Shown here: positions 11,101 to 21,583 of the stretch, piece by piece | Layout of the letters: every line of letters begins with the position of its first letter | Position numbering within the stretch: position 1 is the first letter of the stretch | Position numbers and translations under genes: made by a program | Notes under the pieces: generated by a model | Seen by the model: only the letters and a program-made list of their open reading frames with translations | Database searches by the model: none | What the model was told of the DNA's origin: nothing | NCBI RefSeq assembly: GCF_932526225.1 | Contig: NC_064034.1 | Location: forward strand, 7,426,001-7,490,000 | Direction: 5' to 3' | Source: Nematostella vectensis | Lineage: Eukaryota > Cnidaria > Anthozoa > Actiniaria > Edwardsiidae | Length of the DNA: 64,000 nt

Positions 11101-14100
11101 GCCATGCCAAAAAGTGTCTGTTCTTTCAATAAGTAAACTACGCCGATACAATTTTTTCAATCAAACCTGAGTTGAGTTATTAAATTTACTTACAAACATT
11201 GAGATATTCTTTCTCTTATATTCATCTTTAGTGACTTTAAAGTAGTGGTTGGCCGTCAGATCTGTCAACCCCTTTCATCTATGAGCGAGTTAATTTTTTT
11301 CCCATGCCTTACTAAAAATCTCTTTGGTGATGCATAGATAGTCAAATTATACATTTTGTGCCCAGTAATAAATTTGTTTATGCACTTGTCAGTTGATGGC
11401 CAGTATGGTGAATGGGGCGCGTGGAGTAACTGCACAGAGTTGTGCAGCGGCGGTACACAATTGCGCATGCGTACATGCGATAACCCAGCTCCTGCTTATG
11501 GTGGTGCTGACTGCCCTGGGCCAGCCAATAAGACGAGGTCTTGCAACGAACATTCATGCCCAGGTTAGTGAACTACAGATGACTACAACTAAAACGTTGT
11601 TCAGAAAATAGAAAACTAAAACATAATGGCAAAAGACTCACGCTATCAAAGTGCAATATTATGGATGATGTTTTCACAAACGTTATAAATACCGCCTATT
11701 CTGAATAAATACACATCACAAAGCAATGAGAGTTTAAAGTGACCTTTATACTAGGATATAAGACAGTTATAGGACAATTACAGGAGGTGATCAATTGTGA
11801 AAATATTCGAGCTAGTTACTGAGATTGACTGGAGACTGACTGAGAGGTTGGTAAGCCTGTGATGTTCTGTACGATTTTCCTTTATTGCATTAATATTTGA
11901 TTCCACTCCACTTGAATTGACTAAAGAAAATTGAGCCATGAGTCTACAGTAAGAAAGAGGAATTATTCATGGTTAAGATAAAATCAATTTTACTAGTGTC
12001 GCAATTTATAGGTAACAGATGATACAGTGTGGTGACACAATTAAGAAAATTCTGTTCAAATCATTTTTAGTTGACGGAGACTGGACCGAGTGGAGCACGT
12101 GGTCATACTGCAATAAGCCGTGTGGGAATGGGTACGAAAACAGGACGCGCTCATGCACGAACCCGTCCCCGATGCATGGTGGGAAAGAATGTCAAGGTGA
12201 CGGTCATCAGGCGAAAATCTGCAACACACACCAATGCCCGGGTAGGAATCTGTAATTTCATAAATCGCTGTACCTTATCGTTTTACGCAGATCTCTTGCG
12301 TCGTTTAATTTCGGTCAAAATAAATAAATTCTCTCTGGTATTCCACCAAAAGAACTTTCTGATACTACCAAAAATTCTTGTTATTCTTTATGGACATGCT
12401 GTGTTTTGGTTTCAGCTGTAGCCGTGTTTTGCTTACTGCGACTTACGGAAGCTGTGTGGACTAGCTCGCTACTGGATCCACAAAGCGAATATTTCTCCAC
12501 TTTAAGCAAGGAAGTCACCGGAAATGTGAGACCTCCCCACAACCCATTCACTGGAAATATTTACTACACGTGTGTGTGTGTGGGGGGGGGGGAGGGGGGG
12601 GTGGAATGATGTGACATTGCATGGCCACCATTGCTGACAGCACGACAAAGAATATGTTATGAGATGCTTAATGGAACAATATAACACGTAAACATCGCTA
12701 GTATAACTGGCTGGCTATTTTGGCCACCAAAGTTTAAGGACAAAGTTCTGGTTGGATTGATAAGCTCGTTGTTTACCATGATTTGCGTGTTTTTTTTTTT
12801 TTTTTTTTTTTTTTTTGCATGTTTAGGTGAAACAGTTTTACGCAAAGCTTAAGAGCTTCATTGGAGTAGAAATAAATGGCTTCAGGTAATTCCAAACGCA
12901 GCGCATGAGATAATTGAGGTTGTTTATCTTATAACAGACGACCGATGAAGCGTCTTTGAATTTTCTTCATTTGATTTTAATAAGATTACGTCCAGTAAAG
13001 ATTATGACCTACATGTCCAGTAAAAATTAACGACCTATATGTCCGGTAGAGATTACGACCTTTATGTCCGGTATAGATCACGACTTACATGTCCGGTAAT
13101 GTCCGGTAAAGATTTCGGCCTACATGTCTGGAATTGCGGCCCCAGTCCGGTATAGATGATTATGGACCAGCATTACTGGTTGCAAGCTGATTTTGGCTAA
13201 TGCTCTCATTATGTTTCCTGGTAGCAAAGGTAGCGTCGTCGTGAATCAAAGCTTAAACTTCGACTCGATGAGCTCTTTGGAACTTCTGAGGTTACAAGAG
13301 ACTATCACAGATAACGGAAAACTACAAAACATGCCGGTTGCACTCGTAAACATCACCTCACTCATAGGTGAGTGACATAGAACGACTAGCACACAGCAAA
13401 GACAGCGCCCTTGTTTAGTTAGGGGGAGGAGGCATGGAGGAAGGGGGTGGACCCGCGGTAATCGTTAAGATCTTTTTTGGATTGACAGTTCTATTTAACC
13501 CAAAGAGAAGAGGCACACATCGGAATTTTCAGATCACCCGTTGCTTTAGCGGCCATTCTCTCGAAGCCAGGAAACATTTCAAAGCTTTCTTCGGCGTTAC
13601 ATGTTCTTTTTCATTACAGCCAGTTGTCTGGGGAAATATACCTAAAAAGTTTAAATTAAAAATAAACAGCAACAATCAAAATGCATACAAGGAAGGATAA
13701 AAAAATCCTCTTTATTCTTGAGTTTGGCTCAAACAAACATTGCACCCCTGAAATGAAATAACTTATAATACAGTTATTACCCGCTTATAAGAACCAAGGT
13801 TTAAAAAGTTAAATATACCGAAGGAATTTTATAATTGTTATTGTTGTACTACTTTCATTTTTGCTTTAATACTCATTGGCCAAAGTTTACGAGGTTGACA
13901 GCTAGTGCACTAAGAACGTCTTTTTTTAGACAAGAACACAAAGAAAGAACCACATTACTCATGTTACTCGACATACTCTACACATGTCGTTTGTTGCAGT
14001 ACCGAGAAGACCACCAGTGTTTATCGACTCCTCAAGTACCAGCTCGACGACTGTCGACCTCTCCTGGTCGCATGTTCCAACGGACGACCTGAATGGAAGA

Positions 14101-17100
14101 GTTCTCGAGGGACACCTTGTCTTCTATAAGGAAGCAACGAAATCCTTTCTCCCTTACAATGTACACGCTACACCGCCACAAGTGTCGCGCGCTACGGTCA
14201 GCGGTCTGCTCAAATTTACACAGTACACGTTTCGCGTGTTGGCTTATACTGGAGCCGGGAACGGGGTGCCAAGTGACCCGATAAGCCTGACGACACAGGA
14301 GGACGGTGGGTTGTGTGCATATTGTAAACGTAAATGCGTGTATATCACGCGCATCATGTAATGCCTTTAGCGTTTTTTTTTACACATAATTAAAATTCAG
14401 CCTGAAAACGAATGTCGCGCGAAAACCTAATTTTCAGGTATTGTGCAATACAGGGTCTTAGCAGGGGGTGGGACACTGGCGGCATGTGCCCCTCCCCAAT
14501 ATTTTCAAGGAAATGACAAGAAGGGGCGTGGCTGTGCGCCCTTCACACAATATTTTTTTAGTGTTTCTATATCCCCCCCCCCCACAGTTTTCGTGGCCTG
14601 CTATGGCTCTGCAATACTGTGTAATATGTTAACATGATATTATCCAATTACTAGTACCTAGTCGAGCGCCGTCCAGACCGGAAGCTATCGCTCACAGCTC
14701 GACCCGAATCAACTTTGTCTGGGAGCCAATCAGCGAAGAGTTCTTTCATGGAATATTGCTAGGTTACAACGTGACGTTCTCATGGCGTGACTCTACCGGC
14801 ATGCACCGCGAAAGCGTGACAGTCTCGCCCTATAAGTACTCAGTCACACTTGACGGTCTAAGTGCATACACGGTCTATTCCTTGTTTGTCAGCGGATTTA
14901 CCTCAAAAGGATGTGGACCGCAAAGCACTGTGGTTATTGCACGTACGCTATCTGATGGTAAAGCTCATGTTTAATAATGATGACCTTTCACCTGAGTGAT
15001 ATTCACTTATAACAAAGACTTTTTTTATTTTTCGTCACAGCACCAACGCTTCCTCCGTCATCTGTATTCTACAAGAACATGACGTCAATATCATCGCTAT
15101 CTATTCACTGGACCCCTGTACCACGTGACCATATCAACGGGGTTTTATTGGGCTACATAGTGACGTACCGTCAAAGTCACTTCTCGCAAATTCCTGTCTT
15201 GCACGGAGCAGTGACGATGAGACTTACTGTTGGAGCCGAGGCTCTCTCCGTGACTCTTGGAAATCTGACGGCAAACTCAATATACCTCATTAGCATCGCG
15301 GGTTTTACCGAGCGGGTGACTGGGCCGGCTATTAGCTTCCATGCAGGTATCAAGAAAACTTATTTAATCAATGCATTAATAGAACTTGGGCGTATCTCTG
15401 TAAGCTAATCTACGGCAAAAATTAGAAGAAAACAAACAAAAAAAGAGCTAAAACTAAATAGAGTACCTTTTTTCATGGAAAACTTCTAGGTTTACACCAA
15501 GGAACATGACGGACATCATTCCGGTAAAGAAGACGGGTCAATTTGTAATTTTTGTTGTGTAAAAACCTGGCTTTCTACTTTGGGGACTGGGAATAGTGTT
15601 CAGGATATGGGCGTTATGCGCCGTGAGTTCTACCTCTGTTTCATTAACCTCGCGCCACCAACCACTTGGTACCATCTTAAGCGACTCATACCCGCATGGA
15701 TATGTTGCGCTATATATATATAAAAAAAAAACGATTTCATTTGTCGTTCTAGAAACTTGTCGTTGTCCTAAGAAGCTCTACACTAACTACTGGATCCACC
15801 CTCCTTACACGAAGTCTGAAAACGAGGGCATCTTTTCAGGAGTGGTAACCGCCATGCTTCAGTGGGCGTGTGGCGAATGCCTCAACGGTCACGGGAACAC
15901 AATCATCGATCACGTGAACAGCACACGTGGGCGCCCCGCCCTTAAACCTAGTCTACAAAGAGTAACTGCTGATATTGAACCCGCACCCCTAGTCAGTTTC
16001 CCGGTCAGCGGTAGCAAGTTTGTGTCGGTGTACAAGGGGGTACACCGTTACGTGCATATTGTGGATTCCCCGGGGATTGCGTTTATAACAGTGCCTAAGC
16101 TCCTGGGGCCCGGCTCTGTGACAGAAGCCGTTATCGGATGTCTGCCTTTGGTACTTTTTGCCGGTTGTATGGCCTATTGCGCTGGCTTCATCATTTGGGC
16201 TCTGGTAAGCCTCTGCGGAGAAGGCTATTGCATATGTTAAGGGAAAGGTTGATAATTTTTGTTTATACATTCATTCATTTTTTTAGATTTTAGGCCTTTT
16301 AGCATTTTTTTTTTCTTTTATTGCTCTTACCCCTTACTGATAGTTCATCCCTTTGCAGTCGTTATGACCTTTGTCACGCAATACTTTGGCCTGAACTAGT
16401 GCGTAGGAGACCCAGTACCTTACTCGGGTGCTTATAATGATTGGGGGGATGGAAAACAAGAAGGACTTTGCTTAAGTGCCTGTTTAATTCATCAGGACTC
16501 GAAACGAAACCCTGAGCAATTCTCACCGAGTTTTTTTGTTGGAGTCAAAGAAGGGTTTTGGTGGTCCTTCATCTCCATGACAACGGTCGGGTAAGTTTTC
16601 TTTGTATGAATAAATGACATAAGCGCGCCGCCTTAATATTTGTCTATGAACGTTCAAAAATAAGTATGAAATATGACACCTCAAACAAAGGTTATAATTG
16701 TAACTGTTACCTAATAATTGCTTTTATATTATAGTTGCCATAGTTGCCATCGCTCCCTGACGATTGTCATCATTGCTAGCTTAACTGATGCTTATATTAT
16801 TGTTGTCAATTTATAGGCTCCGATATCTTTACTGGTACTTGTCATTGTCGTAATAGTTACAGAGATCGGGCCTCTATGTTATCTTGAATACACCTGTCAT
16901 CGTTGCCATAGTTCCGGAAATCACTTCCGCTCCTATGTTTTTTTTTTTTGACTGACACTTGTCATTGTCGTCATAGATACGGGGACCGCGCCCCTATATC
17001 AGTAGCTGCTCGTCTGTTTGGTATTGCATGGACGCTGACAGGGCTTGTCATCATAGCTGTGCTCGTTGGGACAATTTCGACATCTCTTACCACAAGGACC

Positions 17101-19366
17101 ATAAAAGCTGCCGATAGGCTGTATGGCACAGAGGTAACCCACCCTATCTTCTCTGGGTGTCAATCCCTCCTCCCCCCCCCCCCCCCTCGAAACGGCTTGA
17201 TACCGGATTATCTCAATGTGGAAAGGCTAAAAGACGGAAAAGAATACGTGAAAGCTTGTGCGCGCTTGCAAATCACACGAAGTTAAGCGGGGTAGGAAGG
17301 AGATAACACGAATTGTTGGTTTAAGCTCCTCCTTTCAAATAAGGTCTGCTTCCGCTGAGGCGTAAAACATTAAATAAGTTATACTATATAACGCTAAATG
17401 ATATTTTATACCAACACTCTTGATCCTGTATATCTCTAAAATAGATAGCTGCAATCGCAAACTCCACAGAGTTTCGAGTCGGCATTTTGAAGAACGCCAG
17501 AGTCAACACAGGTACGTCTTTGTACTACGGATGTCGAGAGAGGGACTATCATTACGGCAAGCGTTTAACTAAGAGATCACGTGACTGTTTGGGTGGCAAA
17601 CTAGCGCGCGCTCAGCCTTTTAGCGGCAAAACAACAGCAAGAAATCGGTTGTTGAGTAAAATTGAACCACGGAACAGACACGACGTAAACTCTTAAATTG
17701 TGGTATAACCAGCTCCTTAGAGGTCCGGTTTTTTTAGGCGAAATAGTTACGAATGAAATTTCATTCAAAACCAAGGGTTTTTTTAGGTATGAGAACACAC
17801 AACTTGACTGATGCGATAAACTTTGTCCTTTCTAGTCAGAAACTACTCCAGTGTTAACGAAATCAGGGCGGCATTGCGGAGCCAAGAAGTCAGTGGCGCT
17901 TTGATTGACACTTATGTAGCCGCTGACCAGCAAGAACTCCTGTTCACGGGCGGCATCAGGGTGACTAGGTTGCTGGATAAAGATTTTGGTTATGGTGTTG
18001 TATTATCGGGGGATGCGGTGGCCGTGCACAGAAGATGCCATGACTTTTTACACCAAGAGGTTCAGCAAGTTTTACACATTATTCTAAACAACACAAGGGA
18101 ACTAAAGGTAAACACAAACACCGTGGACTACTGCGTAGCTAAGGGAGTGCCGCAAGGGGGATGGGGAGGGAGATGCACAGCTGCTCTCTTCATTGGGGTT
18201 TATTTAGGCCCTCCGTTGGACAGTCATGTAGCAGCCTGCTCATAAGGCATAACGTAACTGGCTGGATTACCTCCTTATTCTATTGTATTCCCGTTTTCTT
18301 GTTTTTGTTTCCAATTGTTTTTTTGTCTGTGGTGAATCAATCCAACGAGGCGAAATCTTCTGAGAGTTGCTACACGACTGCCGTTGGATCTATTATCTTT
18401 AATTGCATCTTTAACTCCCAACCGTAAGCCCCCCTTTTTGGCAAAGATACATTTTTAGTGACCCTCTTCTTTCTTGCTTTAGTGACCCTCTTCTTTCTTG
18501 CCCCCTTGTGCTTTTAAGTAACTTGAAAATATGTATGTTGCTGTGTTTCCAGGCATTTCCTTCAAGTCTGGCTGTCGAGCAAAGCACCGGCCTTTTTGAT
18601 GGTAGCTCGCCCTTATTTCGCCTTCTTGTGCTCATCCTCTGCTGTACGCTTGGATGCAGTGTCTTGCTAGGGCTCCTCTGGCATGCAAAGCACGTGCACG
18701 TGGGTAAAAGAAAGGTCCAGCAAGGTAACGTGTTACAGGACACAATCAATAATCAATATTGATGGAAAATAGAAATATTCTAACCTTTGTGTGTAAACCT
18801 GTTTAGGACAAACATTCTGAAAAACCATACCCTGTTTAGGACAACAACCTTGATTTTAGGACCCTGTTTAGGACAACACCCTCAATTTTGAACCCTGTTA
18901 GCATGTGAGAGCAAGCAAGGCAATCAGATCGGCGGCGGGATCAGCGCTTACGTGTTTTAGCAAGGCAACCAAATCTGTACCCTGTTAAGGACAGCCTTGT
19001 TTTCAATTATGTACCCTGTTCAGGAGAGGCCTGAAATTTATACCCTGTTTAGGACAGAGAGGTCAAAAACCATACCCTGTCCAGCGGCACGTCCCCGCAT
19101 AACCCATATAAGGGAGTCTAAACTATACACTTTGAATCATTACTATTATTCCAGAAGAGGATCCAAGACGCTTTCTTCGAGAAGAACTCTCGGAAGTAGT
19201 AGCAAACTTCTACAGTAGTATAAACGCTAGGTTCGCAATGCTGAAAAGGATACACTCGCTAGAAAGACGGCGATGCCTCGAACAAATAAGGAAAAAGCCG
19301 CCCGAAGAGAAACAGCCCAGCAGTTGTAATAACGATGACTCCATGCGCGCAGAGAATAGCTTATAA
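7662..19366 (+). CDS. Chimeric adhesion-receptor / ionotropic-receptor-like channel with K+ channel filter (D8C-TSP1-SEA-FN3-channel)
   Basis: Nineteen exons: 7662-8145, 8491-9120, 9621-9791, 10288-10916 (frameshifted), 11393-11563, 12071-12241, 12416-12525, 12827-12885, 13225-13367, 14000-14305, 14655-14957, 15041-15346, 15753-16204, 16496-16590, 16977-17133, 17445-17511, 17836-18107, 18553-18724, 19155-19366. Skipping the broken fourth exon gives a 1426-residue open frame. The product begins with a signal peptide, followed by D8C, a Ser/Thr stalk, TSP1 repeats, SEA and three FN3 domains. After these come a clamshell-like S1 half, M1, a pore loop with TVGYGD, an inner helix, an S2 half, M4 and a basic 70-residue tail. 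The topology is that of an ionotropic glutamate receptor, and the filter is that of a K+ channel, as in bacterial GluR0 and rotifer AvGluR1. Most extracellular exons are symmetrical class 1-1. A second in-frame ATG at 7695 gives a cleaner signal peptide and may be the real start. Likely a plasma-membrane receptor channel. The ligand is unknown. Confidence 0.78.
8491..9120 (+). other. Exon 2: Ser/Thr-rich mucin-like stalk
   Basis: A 210-codon, phase 1-1 exon, open throughout. It is dominated by Ser, Thr, Pro and Gln with almost no Cys, and includes short repeats such as SQSDAYTSQSRVYPSQSDA. This composition suggests an extended O-glycosylated stalk between the D8C domain and the thrombospondin repeats. 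Confidence 0.8.
9621..9791 (+). other. Exon 3: thrombospondin type 1 repeat 1
   Basis: A 57-codon, phase 1-1 exon. It contains GEWGAWSNCTELCSGG, MRTCDNP and a final CNEHPCPG, with six cysteines and the WxxW motif of group-2 TSP1 repeats. That motif is a known C-mannosylation site. Confidence 0.9.
10288..10916 (+). pseudogene. Exon 4: frameshifted duplicate of the stalk exon
   Basis: It aligns with exon 2 over its full length but is 629 instead of 630 bases long. One A is missing at 10380/10381 (tcatcagatattcc here, tcatcagaatattcc in exon 2). Read from the acceptor, the frame hits a TAA at 10464-10466. Because the intact exon would be phase 1-1, the cell could skip it and keep the downstream frame. 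A single-base assembly error is the main alternative. Confidence 0.8.
11393..11563 (+). other. Exon 5: thrombospondin type 1 repeat 2
   Basis: Nearly identical duplicate of exon 3 (the penultimate module reads CNEHSCPG instead of CNEHPCPG). It is intact, 171 nt, phase 1-1, and produced by the tandem duplication. Confidence 0.9.
12071..12241 (+). other. Exon 6: thrombospondin type 1 repeat 3
   Basis: A diverged third repeat with GDWTEWSTWSYCNKPCGNG, RSCTNP and CNTHQCPG. It is 171 nt, phase 1-1, outside the duplicated block, and therefore the older companion of exons 3 and 5. Confidence 0.9.
12416..13367 (+). other. Exons 7-9: SEA domain with autoproteolysis motif
   Basis: Three exons (12416-12525, 12827-12885, 13225-13367; phases 1-0-2-1) encode about 104 residues. 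Order of elements: SEYFSTLSKEVTGN, VKQFYAKLKSFIGVEINGF, then KGSVVVNQSLNF at 13226 onward. SEA domains of mucins and some adhesion receptors cleave themselves at G-SVVV and stay non-covalently joined. The intact G-S-V-V-V (13229-13243) predicts the same here. Confidence 0.75.
12990..13155. repeat. Diverged 27-bp minisatellite in intron 8 of the chimeric gene
   Basis: About six copies of a unit resembling gacctacatgtccggtaaag, with period 26-28 bases. It lies just before the exon that carries the SEA cleavage site. Confidence 0.75.
14000..15346 (+). other. Exons 10-12: three fibronectin type III domains
   Basis: Three consecutive phase 1-1 exons (14000-14305, 14655-14957, 15041-15346; 102, 101 and 102 codons), one domain each. 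Each shows the FN3 pattern: an early Pro-rich strand, a core Trp (LSWSHV, FVWEPI, IHWTPV), a G-Y/H strand, and the late YTFRVLAYT / YSLFVSGFT / YLISIAGFT strand with its conserved Tyr. The FN3 array abuts the channel core directly. Confidence 0.88.
16800..16990. repeat. Decayed tandem copies of the selectivity-filter exon start
   Basis: The real exon 15 junction (cttgtcattgtcgtcatag then atacggggaccgcgcccc) is preceded by imperfect copies at about 16836 (cttgtcattgtcgtaatag then ttacagagatcgggcc) and 16891 (cctgtcatcgttgccatag then ttccggaaatcac). A fragment near 16811 (ttataggctccgatatct) resembles the following bases. Spacing is 55-64 bases. Confidence 0.7.
18806..19085. repeat. Diverged minisatellite (ACCCTGTTTAGGACA) in the last intron
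   Basis: At least seven spaced occurrences of accctgtttaggaca or close variants, with irregular 30-40 base spacing, fill the intron between exons 18 and 19 of the chimeric receptor gene. Confidence 0.75.
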
Positions 19367-21583
19367 TCGAGGCTTCACAATGTTTAGCCTTCAATGCAGG
19401 CGTTTAACCGGTGTTTTTATAGCGAAAAACCGACCTCGAGTGATTCGTGGCCGCCATCTTGGATTTTGAGCAGAAATGAAAACACCGGGTAAAAAGGTAA
19501 ACGCCCGCTTCACAATATTCTGCGTGATACTTTTGTCAATAATTTCCAAGTGCTAAACCGCCTTCTGGCTTGTTTGGTCCGAACAAACCTTGTGGAGAGG
19601 TGGCGTGATTGACAACCTGGCCAATAATAACGCTAAGATTTTGAAAAACCAGAAGGCGATTTAGTGTCGGAAATCGTTGGCAAGAGTTCGCATACTCTGA
19701 TACTGTAAAAACAACAACAGAAAACAGGTGGTTTGCGAATGATTTTTAAAAACAGCAAAATCAAACAACATAATGTGAAATTTAATATTTTCGTGCCTCT
19801 CCACGCCAGCAACGTCAAAGAAAAGTATGTTTAAGAGGAGTGCGACATAAAGCTTTAATCGACTGGCTGTATGTATTTATAATAATTAATAGACAATTCC
19901 TGGAGGAAATGCTATGGAAAGTCATTCATATGCAGTGTTCCAAGTCCTTGTTTCTTGGTTGAGATGTAAGAAACATTTAAAGAGCGATAGCCAGCCCATA
20001 CTCGAGGATCAAGCGCTTTCTTTTTTAAATCTTTAGTGAGCGCCCGCAAAGACCGCTGGATCTACGAGCATGTCAGCCACACCTTTGTCACGGCTGTTTT
20101 TATTTCGCCTGAAAAACAAATCATGTGAAGAAATATATAAAAAAATACTCTAAAAAACAAGACGTAAATGAGTGTTATTTCTTCTCTTGTTTGTTTGTTT
20201 TTTTGCCAGGAAACAAAAATGGCGGCTAACAGAGCAAGAGTACTATTGGAAGTTTCGGACCATTAAAAATTTCGTCACATCTGTAGACTTCTAGGAACGT
20301 GTCCAGAGGGGGTGGGGGGATCCAACGGGTCTGAACCCCGCCCTGCCTATTCCCAGAGATATAAAATTACGTGGACAAAGATGAATTTCACAGAGCGAGT
20401 TATGACTTGTGTGTGTCCAGATGTGTCTAGTGACCTATTTTCCGGAGGTCGGGAATAGCTTTAGAATGTGAGAAAACCATTCCTAGGTCAGTGAATATAC
20501 TTGGCCAAGCCCCTGCCAACTCCAACAACCAGACGTTATTTCAAATGGATTGTTGTCAAACGTTTTCACAAAACCACTACAACCTTCGTGTTCTAAAATA
20601 TTTATTATCTATTTGAGGAACGATTCAAAATTAATTCCGTCAATAGTAACAACAATTCTTTTTTCAATGACCAAAATGTTCATTGTTAGAAAATATATTT
20701 TTGTCTAAAATATTTGCCAGTTATTCTTTTGTAACAATGAGAAAAGTACATAATTAAGGCAATCAACAACTACGTCTTCTGATCTATGAATGTCAACCCC
20801 GTTTAAGACAACTTTATAAACTGTTGTAGTCCTGATTCCATAGGATAACAGTTTATTGAGAAACGTTATCCTAATTCTCAGGTTGTCTCCAAATCTCCTT
20901 TGACTTGGTTTCTGGCGCTGTCATTCGAACGTCACAGGCCAATCGTTTTCTTGCTTTAATGTTGCCCAATAGGCATCCGACTTTGTAAACCGAGAAGATC
21001 TGCACGACCCATCATGTTCCTGATCATAATAAGTGTATATGACGACGCACAATTATTAAGGAAGCAAAGGCATCCCCTATTGTGATCAGCAACAAGAAAG
21101 CAGTATAGAAAATAGATGCACGAGTCTGTGCCAAACTACCTCAAAATAGAAGTCCTTTTATTTAATGAACTAACTAATGCTTATTACCTCTTTATAGTTT
21201 ACCTAAATAATCATTTATTATTGCGCATGAATAACCCCTTGATACCCGAACTATATTTACAAACCTCCTTCACTATCCCTACTCTTCCACGGAATCATGG
21301 TCTATACCTACATTGATGTCTTGAGAACAGCAACAGCTGAGGTAAAATCATAATGCCTAATGCAAGTAGTATTTATATACATCCGCAATCGTAACCGGAA
21401 GGAAAATAGGGGTCCTAATCTGTCGCTTAGATAATCTTCAATCGATTGATACAAAATATATTCTCACTGTTTCATACCCAACGCATGATCAGAAATGATG
21501 ATTCTGTAGCTACACTCTCTGCGCAATTTTAGTATAAAGCAATTTTTTTGTCAACAATGGAAGCTTAGTACCCTCGAAGACGT
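19367..21583. other. Intergenic DNA between two convergent genes
   Basis: This separates the ends of the chimeric receptor gene (+) and the srGAP gene (-). No gene was recognised. It holds two ATGGCGGC-containing, YY1-like words, one on the minus strand at 19450-19462 and one on the plus strand at 20216-20226; each is followed by only a very short open frame (15-17 codons). A TTTATT at 21157-21162 is a plausible minus-strand polyadenylation signal for srGAP. Confidence 0.35.

Larger units (their letters stand above)
8332..11934. repeat. Tandem 1.8-kb segmental duplication of a stalk exon plus TSP1 exon
   Basis: Unit 1 (about 8332-10157) and unit 2 (about 10166-11934) align end to end with very few differences, in exons and introns alike. 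Each carries one Ser/Thr-rich exon and one TSP1 exon. Left ends share gcgacagg followed by a G-rich tract; right ends share tgactaaagaaaattga. Intronic identity as high as exonic identity indicates a recent duplication or gene conversion. Confidence 0.9.
15753..19366 (+). other. Exons 13-19: receptor-channel core
   Basis: Exon 13 encodes an S1-like segment (PPYT ... ADIEPAPLVSFPV) and the first membrane helix (AVIGCLPLVLFAGCMAYCAG). Exons 14-15 encode a pore loop, KEGFWWSFISMTTVGYGD, followed by an inner helix (GLVIIAVLVGTISTSLTT). Exons 16-17 encode an S2-like lobe (FRVGILKNARVNT ... SGALIDTYVA). Exon 18 encodes the last helix (LFRLLVLILCCTLGCSVLLG), and exon 19 a basic, probably cytoplasmic tail ending at TAA 19364-19366. 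The order S1-M1-P-M3-S2-M4 is that of ionotropic glutamate receptors and separates it from ordinary two-TM K+ channels. Confidence 0.75.

Noticed and set aside
12406-12609. Alternative reading in which exon 7 of the chimeric gene is a separate signal-peptide-bearing ORF
   Set aside because: A true acceptor precedes it and the sequence continues the SEA domain across two further exons in phase.
20030-20125. Possible exon after tttaaatctttag, reading SARKDRWIYEHVSHTF
   Set aside because: One acceptor-like sequence and about 30 open codons without a donor, neighbour or family match. Not enough to call.
20216-20262. ATGGCGGCT start with a good YY1-like context
   Set aside because: The frame closes after 14 codons and no donor is apparent. 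It may be a promoter remnant but is not supported as a gene.
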